64,000 bases of DNA from AC-49 sp963817035 (GCA_963817035.1 CAWFMM010000004.1:1860001-1924000); one strand, 5' to 3'. Positions 25,746-37,966 are shown, counted from the first letter of the stretch. The notes: generated from the letters alone by a model not told the origin. Program-made: numbers and translations.

Positions 25746-26156
25746 ATGTCCATGAAGGCGATCTCCCAGCGCGCAGGTACGTACAAGCAGACGATCAAGA
25801 TCCGAGAGCATCAGCTGGTCTCCGACGAGCCGGTCGAAGAGGGCGGCGACGACGCCGCCCCGAGCCCTCAAGAGCTGCTCGCCGCGAGCCTCGCCTCGTG
25901 TACCGCGGTGACGATGGAGATGTACGCCAAGCGCAAGGGCTGGGACGTGGGCGACATCGAGGTCGAAGCGTCGTTCACGCCCGCCGAGCGCGGCTGCCCG
26001 ACCCGCTTCAGCATGGTCCTTCGCTTCCCGTCCGATGTGTCTGAGGATCAGGTCGAACGCCTGCGCGTGATCGCCGCAAAGTGCCCGGTGCATCGCGCGC
26101 TCGACGGCGAGGTCATGTTCGACGAGCGTGTCGAGCGCGTCGAGCTCGCGCGCTGA
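25746..26156 (+). CDS. OsmC-family peroxidase-like protein
   Basis: 136 residues (ATG 25746; ATG 25752 also possible). SPQELLAASLASCTAVTMEM with Cys52 and VIAAKCPVHRALDG with Cys113 are the two redox cysteines of OsmC/Ohr-type proteins, which reduce organic hydroperoxides. YAKRKGWDVGDIEVEASF between them is typical of the YhfA/OsmC branch. TATAGT-like -10 sequence (TATAGT at 25733-25738) lies 8 nt before the ATG, so the transcript may be leaderless. The NUDIX gene overlaps its 3' end by 29 nt. Confidence 0.88.
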   Translation: MSMKAISQRAGTYKQTIKIREHQLVSDEPVEEGGDDAAPSPQELLAASLASCTAVTMEMYAKRKGWDVGDIEVEASFTPAERGCPTRFSMVLRFPSDVSEDQVERLRVIAAKCPVHRALDGEVMFDERVERVELAR

Positions 26157-26712
26157 GCTCGAGGCGCTCCTGCGGAGCGCGCTGCTGGAGCCCGAGCACG
26201 CGGTCACCCTCGACGTTCACGGCGCGGTCGATGCCGCCGTCCTCGTCCCGCTCTACGTCCATGACGGCGAGGCGCACGCCGTCTTCACCAAGCGCCGCGA
26301 CGACATGCGCAGCCACGCCGGCGAGGTCTCGTTCCCAGGCGGTCGCCGTGACGACACCGACCCCGACCTGCTGCACACAGCGCTGCGCGAGGCGCACGAG
26401 GAGATCGGCCTGCCGCCCGAGGCGGTGAACGTCGTCGGCGCGCTGGAGCCGACGGGCACAATGGCCACCGGCTACGCGATCTACCCCTACGTCGGCGTGA
26501 TCGAGCCCGGCCATGCGTGGGACCCGTCGGCCACCGAGGTCGCCGCGGTGATCGAGCTGAGCCTCCCCGATCTGCGCGACGGCTTCGACACGCGCCCGGT
26601 CACGCGGCGCGGGATCACGTTGATGACCGACACCTACGTCGTCGGCGACGTCTTCATCTGGGGCGCTACGGCGCGAATCCTTGGTCTGCTGCTGGAGCGG
26701 CTCCCGGCCTGA
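26128..26712 (+). CDS. NUDIX hydrolase, CoA pyrophosphatase type
   Basis: 194 residues from GTG 26128, overlapping osmC by 29 nt. The NUDIX box (GGRRDDTDPDLLHTALREAH then EEIGL, residues 71-94) is complete: GX5EX7REVXEEXGU with the two Glu of REAHEE. Just before it RSHAGEVSFPGGRRD is the extra motif of CoA-specific family members (LRxHxGxVxFPGGxxD). Later VTRRGITLMTDTYVVGDVFI WGATAR region matches the end of the fold. The enzyme probably splits CoA and its oxidised forms, which fits the neighbouring peroxide-defence gene. Convergent overlap of 47 nt with the next gene. Confidence 0.88.
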   Translation: MSSASSSRAELEALLRSALLEPEHAVTLDVHGAVDAAVLVPLYVHDGEAHAVFTKRRDDMRSHAGEVSFPGGRRDDTDPDLLHTALREAHEEIGLPPEAVNVVGALEPTGTMATGYAIYPYVGVIEPGHAWDPSATEVAAVIELSLPDLRDGFDTRPVTRRGITLMTDTYVVGDVFIWGATARILGLLLERLPA

Positions 26713-27211
26713 ACGTCGGCCGGTCGGTCGCGAGCAACGTGTCGATCGCACCGCGAACCTCCCTGAGCCACGTGGCCTGATCGCGTGGCTCGCTGCGCAG
26801 GACGATGAGCGGAATCTCGTTGCGCGCGCACATCCGCACGGCGTGCGCTTCGCCGACGGCGAGAACTTCAGGCACAACGCTCCCCGCCGCCTCGTAGATG
26901 ACGCCGCGCACGGTCGTGTCGATCGTCCGTTCGAGCATGAACTCCAGGCGCGTGTCGTGCAGGGCGCGGACCTGCTCGGCGTCGCCCGACGCGGTGCCGA
27001 GCAGCCACAACAGGAGCGTCACGTTGTCGAGCGCGTAGCGCAGCGTTCCGATCCGATCAGGGTCGCCGATCACGCACGCGGCGCCGGCGTTCTCGATCGC
27101 TGAGCGGCCGGACGCGTCGCGCGTCACGACGCGTACCGCGTGCCCATCGGCGATCACCTCGGCGGCCAGCGCCAGCCCGCGGCAACCGCCGCCCACGATC
27201 AATGCCCTCAT
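26666..27211 (-). CDS. Rossmann-fold NAD-binding domain protein
   Basis: 181 residues from ATG 27211 (MRALIVGGG). The N-terminus MRALIVGGGCRGLALAAEVI with GxGxxG variant GGGCRG is a dinucleotide-binding strand-loop-helix, followed by HAVRVVTRDAS and IGDPDRIGTLRYALDNVTLL, the layout of extended NAD(P)-binding proteins. There is no SDR active site. LERTIDTTVRGVIYEAAGSV follows. Function unknown; similar actinobacterial proteins are annotated only by fold. The 3' end overlaps the NUDIX gene on the other strand. Confidence 0.75.
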   Translation of the reverse strand: MRALIVGGGCRGLALAAEVIADGHAVRVVTRDASGRSAIENAGAACVIGDPDRIGTLRYALDNVTLLLWLLGTASGDAEQVRALHDTRLEFMLERTIDTTVRGVIYEAAGSVVPEVLAVGEAHAVRMCARNEIPLIVLRSEPRDQATWLREVRGAIDTLLATDRPTFRPGAAPAADQGFAP

Positions 27212-27257
27212 GCGACCATCATGCCGACTTGTCGCAATCCCAGCTAGCGTGAGAGGC

Positions 27258-28412
27258 ATGGACTTCTCCCTTACCGACGAGCAGCGTCACGTTCAGGAGA
27301 CCGCGCGTGACTTCACCAACAACGAGGTCATCGCCCGCGCGAACGAGAACGCCCGCGCCCACAGGTTCGACCACCAACTGGCCCAGATGATTGCCGATCA
27401 GGGCTACCTCGGCGCGATCGTTCCGGCCGAGTACGGCGGCGCCGGGCTGGACTACGTGACCTACGGACTCGTCGTCCAGGAGATCGGGCGTGGCGACAGC
27501 GCGATGCGCACCGTGATCTCGGTCCAGACGTCGCTGGTGTGCTCGTCGATTCTCACGTTCGGCACCGAGGAGCAGAAGCACAAGTACCTGCCCAAGCTGT
27601 GCTCGGGCGAGTGGTTCGGCTGCTTCGGCCTGACCGAGCCCGACACCGGCTCCGACGCCGCCAACCAGCGCACGCGGGCGACCAAGGTCGACGGCGGTTG
27701 GAAGATCAACGGAGCGAAGATGTTCATCTCGATGGCCAGCCACTCGAAGGTCGCGATGATCTTCGCCCAGACCGATCCCGAGCTCGGTCACAAGGGCCTC
27801 GGGGCGTTCCTCGTCGACACCGACCAGGACGGGTTCGTCGCCACCCCGATCCACGGCAAGATGGGCCTGCACGCCTCGGACACCGCAGCGATCGCGCTCG
27901 ACGACGTCTTCTGCGACGACGAGGACGTCCTCGGCCCGATCGGCAAGGGCTTCGCGGTCGCAATGAGCTCGCTGGAGTCCGGGCGCTACTCGGTCGCCTC
28001 CGGCTGCGTCGGCATCTGCCAGGGCGCGCTCGACGCCTCGATCGAGTACTCCAAGGAGCGCATCCAGTGGGGCAAGCCGATCGCCTCGTTCCAGCTCGTG
28101 CAGTCGATGCTCGCCGAGATGAAGGTGCGCACCGACGCCGCGCGGCTGCTGACCTTCCGGGCGGGCTGGATGAAGGACGAGGGCCTGCCCAACACGCTCG
28201 AGACGTCGATCGCGAAGCTCTACGCCAGCGAGGCTGCGCAGTGGGTCGCCAACGAGGCAATCCAGGTCCACGGCGGCTCGGGCTACGTCGATGACCACCC
28301 GGTCGAGCGGATGCTGCGCGACGTGCGCGTGACCACGCTCTACGAGGGAACGTCGCAGATCCAGAAGCTGATCATCGGCCGCGCTCTGACCGGCATCAAC
28401 GCGCTGGCCTAG
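27258..28412 (+). CDS. Acyl-CoA dehydrogenase
   Basis: 384 residues from ATG 27258 with GAGAGG just upstream. N-terminal helices MDFSLTDEQRHVQETARDF, the FAD region WFGCFGLTEPDTGSDAANQR, the middle beta domain KINGAKMFISMASHS, and the C-terminal helix bundle with QVHGGSGYVDDHPVERMLRD and YEGTSQIQKLIIGRAL. Glu363 in YEGTS is at the catalytic base position of the short-chain and glutaryl-CoA type. It removes two hydrogens from an acyl-CoA during fatty-acid or amino-acid breakdown, passing electrons to ETF. The next gene, 6 nt downstream, encodes a later beta-oxidation step. Confidence 0.92.
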   Translation: MDFSLTDEQRHVQETARDFTNNEVIARANENARAHRFDHQLAQMIADQGYLGAIVPAEYGGAGLDYVTYGLVVQEIGRGDSAMRTVISVQTSLVCSSILTFGTEEQKHKYLPKLCSGEWFGCFGLTEPDTGSDAANQRTRATKVDGGWKINGAKMFISMASHSKVAMIFAQTDPELGHKGLGAFLVDTDQDGFVATPIHGKMGLHASDTAAIALDDVFCDDEDVLGPIGKGFAVAMSSLESGRYSVASGCVGICQGALDASIEYSKERIQWGKPIASFQLVQSMLAEMKVRTDAARLLTFRAGWMKDEGLPNTLETSIAKLYASEAAQWVANEAIQVHGGSGYVDDHPVERMLRDVRVTTLYEGTSQIQKLIIGRALTGINALA

Positions 28413-28418
28413 ACGGTC

Positions 28419-29897
<1,479 letters not shown>

Positions 29898-29916
29898 ACC
29901 GGATCGTCGCTTAAAA

Positions 29917-29948
29917 CTCGAAGGGCGCCCGGCGGGGCGCCCTTCGAG
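29917..29948 (+). terminator. Strong hairpin terminator after the beta-oxidation pair
   Basis: CTCGAAGGGCGCCC-GGCG-GGGCGCCCTTCGAG is a perfect 14-bp stem with a 4-nt loop, 19 nt after the stop. TTAAAA precedes it, so read on the minus strand it has a U-rich tail; on the plus strand there is none. It may act in both directions. Confidence 0.75.
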
Positions 29949-30432
29949 ATATCGCAGGGGTCGAACCCGGCCCACGACTGACGCGCATCTCAGACGAAAC
30001 GGCACACCCACGCACGCCTGCGACGCCAAGTGCATAGCTTCGGTCCGAAAACCTGCACGTCGAAGCGCAGGCGAACCGAGCCGGGCGACTTAGCGCGAGG
30101 CGGGGGTGGCCGCGGGCTGCGGCGCAGGCTGTGCCTGTGGCGGAACCACAGGCACGACCTTGGGATACATGAAGGTGTGTGGAGTCATCTTGACCTTAAG
30201 AACAGATAAAGAGCCTACAAGTTACGGTCTTCCTTCGCGCCGGTTGAAATTCTTCCTGCGACGCGGAGCCCCAGGGACAGCCCGCCCGCTAGGTTTCCCG
30301 CGGCGAGAGCGGTCACGTTTCCGGCGCCGGGCGAGGTCCGCGTCGGCTCGACGATGTCGCCGACCCGTACGATCTGTATGGAGCACAAGGCGTTGACGAT
30401 CGTCCTGACACCGTAGGAGAGGACTCACCCGT
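29949..30432. other. Intergenic region before the aldehyde dehydrogenase
   Basis: About 480 nt. It holds a possible tiny minus-strand gene (30090-30188) and an AT-richer segment (about 30170-30250, TTAAGAACAGATAAAGAG) that looks like promoter DNA for one or both directions. The aldehyde dehydrogenase start has GTAGGAGAGGA upstream. Nothing else recognised. Confidence 0.45.
30090..30188 (-). CDS. Possible 32-residue Pro-rich peptide
   Basis: A short frame MTPHTFMYPKVVPVVPPQAQ followed by PAPQPAATPASR, starting at ATG 30188 in an AT-richer segment with TTATCT about 20 nt upstream. No Shine-Dalgarno of note. The composition is coherent (Pro, Val, Ala, Gln) rather than random Arg-rich, which is the only argument for translation. 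Confidence 0.25.
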   Translation of the reverse strand: MTPHTFMYPKVVPVVPPQAQPAPQPAATPASR

Positions 30433-31929
<1,497 letters not shown>

Positions 31930-32010
31930 GAGCGACGGTTACGCCGGACGTGCCCGGATGGCCGTTGATCGTGGATGGCGGGCGCCGCGAGCGACGGTCA
32001 GACGGGTGCG

Positions 32011-33039
32011 TCAGGACTCGGCCGGGGCAGCCCACTGTGCCTCAGCGAGGTCGCCGGTGCCCTGCAACGAGACGGGCGTCGGGACCGACGGTGTGTCGCG
32101 CAGGTACCACTCGGCATCGAGCGCGGCCTGACAGCCGCTGCCGGCGGCGGTGACCGCCTGGCGGTAGGTGTGATCGACGAGGTCGCCGGCCGCAAAGACA
32201 CCGGGCAGCTTGGTCCGCGTCGACTTGCCCTGGGTCACGACGTAGCCCTCGTCGTCGACGTCGAGCGCGTCGCCGACGAGCTCGGACTGCGGCTCGTGCC
32301 CGATCGCGATGAACGTGCCGACGTTCTCGAGCAGCAGCTCCTCCCCGGTGTGGACGTGGCTCAGGCGCACGGTCGGGAGCTGGCCCTCGGTCTCGTGGAA
32401 CTCCTCGACGACGTACGGGGTCAGCCATTCGATGTTCTCAGTCGCCTTGGCGCGGTCGAGCATGATCTTCGAGGCGCGGAATTCGTCGCGGCGGTTGACG
32501 ATCGTCACCTTCGAGGCGAACTTGGCCAGGAAGATCGCCTCCTCCATCGCGCTGTCGCCGCCGCCGACGATGACCGTCTGCTTCTCCTTGAAGAACGCCG
32601 CGTCGCAGGTCGCGCAGTACGAGACGCCACGACCGCCGAGCTCCTCCTCGCCCGCCGCGCCGATCTTCTTGTGCTCGGCGCCCATGGCCAGGATGACCGT
32701 GCGCGTCAGGTGCTCCTCATCATCGACGTAGATCTTGTGGATGCCTCCGGGCTCGGTCGCAAACTCGATGCGCTCGGCCTGGTCGGTGACCAGCCGCGCG
32801 CCGAAGCGCTCGGCCTGAGCGCGCATCTGGCCCATCAGCTCGGGGCCCATGATGCCGTCGGTGAAGCCCGGGTAGTTCTCGACGTCGGTCGTCTGCTGCA
32901 GCAGCCCGCCCCATGCGAAACCCTCGATCACCAGCGGCGCGAGATTCGCGCGCGACGTGTAGAGGGCGGCCGTGTAGCCCGCGGGCCCACTGCCGACGAT
33001 CACCACATCTTCGATCTTGGTGTCGCCGTTCTCAGACAT
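32011..33039 (-). CDS. trxB: Thioredoxin reductase
   Basis: 342 residues from ATG 33039 with GGAG 8 nt upstream. FAD motif VVIVGSGPAGYTAALYTSRA, redox-active CATC (Cys142, Cys145) in SYCATCDAAFF, NADPH motif VIVGGGDSAMEEAIFLAKFA and the C-terminal GVFAAGDLVDHTYRQAVTAA are those of low-molecular-weight thioredoxin reductase. It reduces thioredoxin with NADPH. The C-terminus runs about 25 residues beyond the usual end. Its first 8 nt overlap the end of the upstream membrane-protein gene. No thioredoxin gene is next to it in this window. Confidence 0.93.
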   Translation of the reverse strand: MSENGDTKIEDVVIVGSGPAGYTAALYTSRANLAPLVIEGFAWGGLLQQTTDVENYPGFTDGIMGPELMGQMRAQAERFGARLVTDQAERIEFATEPGGIHKIYVDDEEHLTRTVILAMGAEHKKIGAAGEEELGGRGVSYCATCDAAFFKEKQTVIVGGGDSAMEEAIFLAKFASKVTIVNRRDEFRASKIMLDRAKATENIEWLTPYVVEEFHETEGQLPTVRLSHVHTGEELLLENVGTFIAIGHEPQSELVGDALDVDDEGYVVTQGKSTRTKLPGVFAAGDLVDHTYRQAVTAAGSGCQAALDAEWYLRDTPSVPTPVSLQGTGDLAEAQWAAPAES

Positions 33040-34165
33040 TGACAGTCTCCGTTCGGGGGGTTGCTTCATTAGGTATAGTAACACCCCAGCGGGCGACGGT
33101 GCGTCGCAGCTGGAAGTACGCGATGGCGCCCGGGATCGTCGGTAGCCAGAACGAGAAGGCACGGTAGGACAGCACGGCGACGAGGGCCAGCCCGCCGTCG
33201 ACGCCGAAGGCGATGAACGTACCGATCATGCCGCCATCGACGCCGCCGATGCCGCCCGGCAGGGGCAACGTGTTGGCGAGCATGCCGACGAAGTAGCACA
33301 TGACGATCACGCCGAATGGCGGCGGCGTGCCGAAGGCGTGGAAGCACGCCCACAGCACGCTGATGTCGAAGAACCACCAGCCCAGCGCACCGAGCACGCC
33401 CGGCTCGCGGGCGCGGACCAGTCCCCACGCCAGCCCCGCGCCCTCGGCGATCGACGCCGGAGCCAGGGCGAGACGGGCCAGGAGCTTCGAGCCGTGGCCC
33501 TTGCGGTCCGAACCGGCCTGCAGACGCCCCGCGATGTCGGTCGGAACGAACGCCATCGCCACGAACAGGATCAGGAGCCCCATGCCCACGAGCACCGGGA
33601 TGATCGTCAAGCCGAACGGATGCTCGCCATGGAGCAGGCCCGTACGCAGCAGGATCCCGCAGATGACCACGGCGACGACGTAGACGACGTAGAGCATCGA
33701 CATGAACGCGATCATCCGCGCGGCCACGAGCCGGCGCTCCATCCCCGACTTGCGTACCGCCCAGGCCGTCAGCGCGACACCGCCCGCGCCGGCCGCGGCG
33801 AACAGCCGTGTGGCGGCCAGGCCGGCCATCGTGATCTCGTAGCTCTCCTTCCAGCCGATCCGGGTCTCACCGCGGATGAATACCGTGCGAAACAGCCAGA
33901 CGTAGGAGAGGAAGCTGAGGACCTCGAGCCCGGCCGCGGCGATCAACCACCCCGGCTGCCCGTGCTCGAGACGATTCCATGTCTCGTGAAGGCCGGCCAG
34001 CTTGGGCAGGACGAAGTACAGAAACGCGACGGCCGAGGCGACGAAGATCCCGAACAGGATCGCCCGGTCCCGGGTGATGCCCATCCGAGGCATCTCGTCC
34101 TCGTCGTGCGCTACGGACGCGACGACCGCGTCCTGCCCGTTCACCGTCCTGCGGTCGTCGGTCAC
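33032..34165 (-). CDS. Flippase-like/LPG synthase transmembrane-domain protein (UPF0104 type)
   Basis: 377 residues from GTG 34165. Seven to eight TM helices in the order seen in UPF0104/AglD-type proteins, with the signature NTLPLPGGIGGVDGGMIGTF and the helix FLSYVWLFRTVFIRGE early on. Some family members are flippases or form the membrane half of lysylphosphatidylglycerol synthases; there is no catalytic domain here, so a flippase-like role on lipid carriers is the likeliest. It overlaps the PAP2 gene upstream by 4 nt and trxB by 8 nt. Confidence 0.8.
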   Translation of the reverse strand: MTDDRRTVNGQDAVVASVAHDEDEMPRMGITRDRAILFGIFVASAVAFLYFVLPKLAGLHETWNRLEHGQPGWLIAAAGLEVLSFLSYVWLFRTVFIRGETRIGWKESYEITMAGLAATRLFAAAGAGGVALTAWAVRKSGMERRLVAARMIAFMSMLYVVYVVAVVICGILLRTGLLHGEHPFGLTIIPVLVGMGLLILFVAMAFVPTDIAGRLQAGSDRKGHGSKLLARLALAPASIAEGAGLAWGLVRAREPGVLGALGWWFFDISVLWACFHAFGTPPPFGVIVMCYFVGMLANTLPLPGGIGGVDGGMIGTFIAFGVDGGLALVAVLSYRAFSFWLPTIPGAIAYFQLRRTVARWGVTIPNEATPRTETVNV

Positions 34166-35097
34166 GCGGGCGCCGCCGCCGCCTCGAGTGCCCGTATCCG
34201 TCGGGAGATCGCCTGCAGCAGGGGCGTCGCGCGCGGTCCGATCCGCCGCACGCCCTCGGTCAGCGCCGCGCCGGCGAGCAGGTCGACGACATAGTGCTCA
34301 CCGAGGTAGACGAGCGCGAACCCGAGTGTCAGCGCGTAGGACCATCCGATCGCCCCCTGCACTGGACCCGCCTCGGTCAAGAGGCGGGCGGCCATCAGCG
34401 ACGTGGCGAAGTGCAAGGACGGCATAGCGGCGAGCGGGTTCCCTCCCAGCACACTGTAGAGCGGCTGCCAGCCGTCCTTCCAGAACGCCTCGCCGTGTTC
34501 GACCATCATGCGGCGCAGCGGTGGGTCGTCCGGACCGCCCAGCCGTCCCTGCTGATCGGCGAACCACGGCGGCGCGGTCGGCAGCGCCCAGTAGCCGATC
34601 AGGCCGATGTCGTAGACCGCGTAGGTCATGAGCACGGTGCGCGAGATGCGCTCGGGACGCCTGACCATCATGTAGACGACGGTGGAGTGGGGCACGACAA
34701 ACCAGATCCAGTGCGCCCACACGAGGATCTGCTCAGGCGTACGGACACGACCGGGCGCGGCCAGCGCACCCTGCAGGCGCAGCGACGGCAGCCGGCCGAG
34801 GCCGAGGATGCGGTCGATCCGCACGGGATAGTCGACCCGCACCCGCGCACGCAGCGCTTCGGGGTCGTCGTTGGGCATCTCGTAGGTGGCGAGGTAGGCC
34901 AGCATCTGCAACGTGATCGCGGCGACGTCACGCTTGCGCGAGCGCGGCACCGCGACGCACAGCGCGACCGGCGCCGCGGCGGCGGCGGCGATGACCACGG
35001 GCGCCTTGAGCCCCAGGCGCCGGCGAGCCAACGGCACGGCGATCCCGGTGCCCACGGCCACCCAGGCGGCAGCGCGGATGGCGGACGAGCGGCGCAA
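34162..35097 (-). CDS. PAP2-type phosphatase/inositolphosphotransferase-like membrane protein
   Basis: 311 residues from TTG 35097. Hydrophobic helices are spaced through the protein, and the active-site motifs of the PAP2/Aur1 family are visible: AMPSLHFATSLM and YLGEHYVVDLLAG (the SxH and GxHYxxD His pair and Asp). The upstream LPSLRLQGALAA, WAHWIWFVVPHSTVVYMMV and LPTAPPW parts fit the actinobacterial inositolphosphotransferase-like branch. It likely acts on phospholipid or polyprenyl-phosphate headgroups. It forms an operon with the flippase-like gene (4-nt overlap), which also suggests lipid work. Confidence 0.82.
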   Translation of the reverse strand: MRRSSAIRAAAWVAVGTGIAVPLARRRLGLKAPVVIAAAAAAPVALCVAVPRSRKRDVAAITLQMLAYLATYEMPNDDPEALRARVRVDYPVRIDRILGLGRLPSLRLQGALAAPGRVRTPEQILVWAHWIWFVVPHSTVVYMMVRRPERISRTVLMTYAVYDIGLIGYWALPTAPPWFADQQGRLGGPDDPPLRRMMVEHGEAFWKDGWQPLYSVLGGNPLAAMPSLHFATSLMAARLLTEAGPVQGAIGWSYALTLGFALVYLGEHYVVDLLAGAALTEGVRRIGPRATPLLQAISRRIRALEAAAAPA

Positions 35098-35143
35098 GAC
35101 GAGCGAACGCTACCTCTTGGGTCAGGCGTGTCATGCTCGCCCC

Positions 35144-37159
35144 GTGGCGGAGCTTGCACCCGGCGACCTCTTCGCGGGCCATCGCATCGAGGCGGTGGCC
35201 GGTCGCGGTGGCATGGGAGTCGTCTATCGCGCGACCCAACTCGACCTCGAGCGACCCGTCGCGCTGAAGCTGATCGCCGCCCATCTGGCCGAGGATCCGG
35301 ACTTCCGCGAGCGCTTCATGCGCGAGTCGCGGCTCGCGGCGTCGATCGATCACCCGCACGTGATCCCGATCTACTACGCGGGCTCGGAGAACCAGGCGCT
35401 GTACCTGGCCATGCGCTACGTCGATGGCGAGGACCTGCGGTTCCTCGTGCGCCGCGAGGGCTACCTGCACCCCGACCGCGCGGCCCGGATCGTCGACCAG
35501 CTCGGCGGGGCGCTGGATGCCGCGCACGCCAAGGGGTTGGTGCATCGCGACGTCAAGCCGGCCAACGTGCTGCTGACCACCGACGACCACGCCTACCTGA
35601 CCGACTTCGGGCTGACCAAGCGCCTGATGGAGACGAGCGCGCTCAGCCGCTCTGGGCAGTGGGTGGGAACGCTGGGCTACGTCGCGCCCGAGCAGATCCG
35701 CGGCCAGCGCGTCGACGCGCGCACCGACGTCTTCGCCCTGGGCTGCGTGCTGTTCTTCGCGCTGACCGGCGCCACGCCGTTTCAGCGCGAGAGCGACGAG
35801 GCAACGCTGTGGGCGCATCTCAACGACCCGCCCGAGCCCGTCGACGTGCTCGCGCCCGACGTCCCCGAGGCATTCGGCGCAGTCGTGGCGCGGGCGCTGG
35901 CCAAGGACCCCGACGACCGCTACCAGTCGGCCGGCGACCTCGGCCGAGCCGCGCTCGCCGCCGCGGGCGAGAGCGTCGCGTCACGGCCCGAACGGCTCGT
36001 CGCGCGCGGCGCCGCCGCACCGGACGGCGGTGACGCCGACACGACGGCTCCGAATACCGACGAGGAGACGAACCTCGTCCCCGGCGGGCCGGCGGCCCAG
36101 CGGCGCAACCGCCGGCGTTCGGGCATCGCCGCCGGTGTCTTCGCCGTCCTGGCCGTGATCGCTGCCGCCGTCGCGCTGGTGTCGGGCAACGCGACGAGCA
36201 CGAGCCCTCCGATCGCCACCGATCGGACGACGCCGCCGCTCACGACGCCGAAGACCACCACGACGACCACGACAGCCGCCCCGGCCGACGCCGGGCATAT
36301 CGCCCGCACCGTCCATACCGGCATGCGAGTGCACGCGGTTGCGATCCTCGGCCCGAAGGTCTGGGTCTCGTCGCATCAGAGTCGCCGCCTCGTTGCGCTC
36401 AACCAGGATGACGCGACGCTGGCGAAGCCGGCCCGCATCGCACTGGGCAACTCGGCGCTCGCCGCGGGCCTGCACTCGCTGTGGGTTCTCAACCAGAAGA
36501 GCGGCACGCTGAGCCGCATGCGCGAGGGCTCGGGGCGAGCGACCGGCCGGACACCCGTGCTCGCGGGAGCGCCACCCAACAGCCAGGCCGTCTTCGTCAC
36601 CACCGGAGCGGGGTCGGTTTGGGTCGGAATCCAGACGCCGGGCTCGCAGGTTCCCGACCTCATCAACCGCGTCACGAGGAGCGGCCGTGTGATCAGGACG
36701 ATCTCCGTTCCCCAGGGCGTGCTCGACATGGCGGTCGGCTACGGCGCCATCTGGGTCATCAATCAGCACCGGCAGACGCTGACCCGTATCAGCCTCAGGT
36801 CGGGCGCGGCCCGCAGTGTGCTGCTGACCGGCAAGCCCCAGCGCGTCGCGCTCGGCGCGGGGCAGGTGTGGGTAACCAAGGGCTCGACCAACGTCGTGAT
36901 CCGGCTCAACCCTTACACGCTCAGCGAGCTCGTCCTCGGGCCGACCGGCAACTTCCCGTCCGCGGTCGCGGTCGACGGCAACGACGTCTGGGTCGCCGGC
37001 TACAACGACGGCATGCTCACGCGCTTCGACGCGAGGACGAACAAGTCGGCCGGCCAGTCGGTCTATGTGTGCTCGACCCCGTTCGCGATCGCGGCCGACG
37101 CGCATGGCGCGTGGGTCGGCTGTGTCGACGGCAGCGTCGTGCGGGTCACGAAGACGTAG
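35144..37159 (+). CDS. Transmembrane Ser/Thr protein kinase with extracellular beta-propeller-like domain
   Basis: 671 residues from GTG 35144. Kinase domain about 10-270: P-loop GRGGMGVVYRA, Lys42, catalytic HRDVKPAN (Asp136), DFG-equivalent TDFGLT (Asp154), and GTLGYVAPEQIRG. Then a Thr-rich juxtamembrane segment and one TM helix near 327-347 (GIAAGVFAVLAVIAAAVALV). Residues about 370-671 are repeated blades with VWVSSHQSRRLVAL, IWVINQHRQTLTRIS, and VWVAGYNDGMLTRF, resembling YVTN/NHL-type propellers. PASTA repeats are absent, so the sensor differs from PknB. The next gene, 2 nt away on the other strand, encodes an FHA phosphothreonine-binding protein. Confidence 0.88.
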   Translation: MAELAPGDLFAGHRIEAVAGRGGMGVVYRATQLDLERPVALKLIAAHLAEDPDFRERFMRESRLAASIDHPHVIPIYYAGSENQALYLAMRYVDGEDLRFLVRREGYLHPDRAARIVDQLGGALDAAHAKGLVHRDVKPANVLLTTDDHAYLTDFGLTKRLMETSALSRSGQWVGTLGYVAPEQIRGQRVDARTDVFALGCVLFFALTGATPFQRESDEATLWAHLNDPPEPVDVLAPDVPEAFGAVVARALAKDPDDRYQSAGDLGRAALAAAGESVASRPERLVARGAAAPDGGDADTTAPNTDEETNLVPGGPAAQRRNRRRSGIAAGVFAVLAVIAAAVALVSGNATSTSPPIATDRTTPPLTTPKTTTTTTTAAPADAGHIARTVHTGMRVHAVAILGPKVWVSSHQSRRLVALNQDDATLAKPARIALGNSALAAGLHSLWVLNQKSGTLSRMREGSGRATGRTPVLAGAPPNSQAVFVTTGAGSVWVGIQTPGSQVPDLINRVTRSGRVIRTISVPQGVLDMAVGYGAIWVINQHRQTLTRISLRSGAARSVLLTGKPQRVALGAGQVWVTKGSTNVVIRLNPYTLSELVLGPTGNFPSAVAVDGNDVWVAGYNDGMLTRFDARTNKSAGQSVYVCSTPFAIAADAHGAWVGCVDGSVVRVTKT

Positions 37160-37160
37160 C

Positions 37161-37850
37161 TCAGAGTTCGCGCTGGGTCACGACACCGCTGCGCATCGCC
37201 TCGGCGACGAGCCGCGAGCGCTTCTGGTTCTGCGCGAGGTGCTCGATGCCGAAGCGCTGGAACAGCGTGCGCAGCTGGGCCTTGACCGCGTCGACCGACA
37301 GGTGCAGCTCCTGCGCGATCGACTGGTTGGACGCCGGGGTGGCGAACTCACCGTGCTTGTAGGGGCGGGCGAGCGCGACCAGCACCTTGCGCTGCGTCGC
37401 GGTCAGGTCGTCGCGGGTCACGACCGCGGCCGCGGCGACGCGGGTCTCTTCGCGCGCGGCGGAACCGGGCGGGCGCTGGTAGGCGATCGTCGTGTTGCCG
37501 ACGCGCACGACCTCCCCGTCGCGCAGGCGGTGGCGCGCGCCGACGCGGGCACCGTTGACGAACGTGCCGTTGCGCGACAGGCCGTCGTCGACGATCGTCC
37601 ACTCGCCCGCGATCCGCTCGAGCTCGGCGTGCAGGCGCGAGACCTCGCCGTCCCACGGCAGCGACACCTCGCTGGCCGGCGAGCGGCCGATCGACAGGCG
37701 CTGGCGCTCGCCGCCGAGGTCGATCAGCACCTGCGCGCCGGAGTCGTCGCGCAAGATCAGGAACGGCCGCCCCTGGCCCGCCGCCTCGATGCGGGCACTC
37801 AGCTCGGCCGGGGTCGCCGCGTGCGGGGCCAGAGGCGAATCGTCGGTCAC
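37161..37850 (-). CDS. FHA-domain protein with C-terminal helix-turn-helix
   Basis: 229 residues from GTG 37850; an in-frame start at 37949 would add 33 residues. FHA domain about 50-126 with LSIGRSPASE (Gly55, Arg56), SRLHAEL (Ser71, His74) and LSRNGTFVNG (Asn94), the residues that hold phosphothreonine. Residues about 150-215 (LTATQRKVLVALARPY, NQSIAQELHLSVDAVKAQL, RTLFQRFGI) are a winged helix-type HTH like that of LuxR/AfsR-type regulators. A phospho-dependent transcription factor is the natural reading, perhaps downstream of the adjacent Ser/Thr kinase; that link is by context only. It is divergent from an ECF sigma gene. Confidence 0.8.
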   Translation of the reverse strand: MTDDSPLAPHAATPAELSARIEAAGQGRPFLILRDDSGAQVLIDLGGERQRLSIGRSPASEVSLPWDGEVSRLHAELERIAGEWTIVDDGLSRNGTFVNGARVGARHRLRDGEVVRVGNTTIAYQRPPGSAAREETRVAAAAVVTRDDLTATQRKVLVALARPYKHGEFATPASNQSIAQELHLSVDAVKAQLRTLFQRFGIEHLAQNQKRSRLVAEAMRSGVVTQREL

Positions 37851-37966
37851 CGCGTCACAGCCTTGCAGGAGCGCCACACCAAGGTGTGAGAACGGTCCAC
37901 CAACGGGTGCGCGATCGGACACCTTGATCGCTGCACACCGACGCGCCAACCGACGATCCTCTGAGC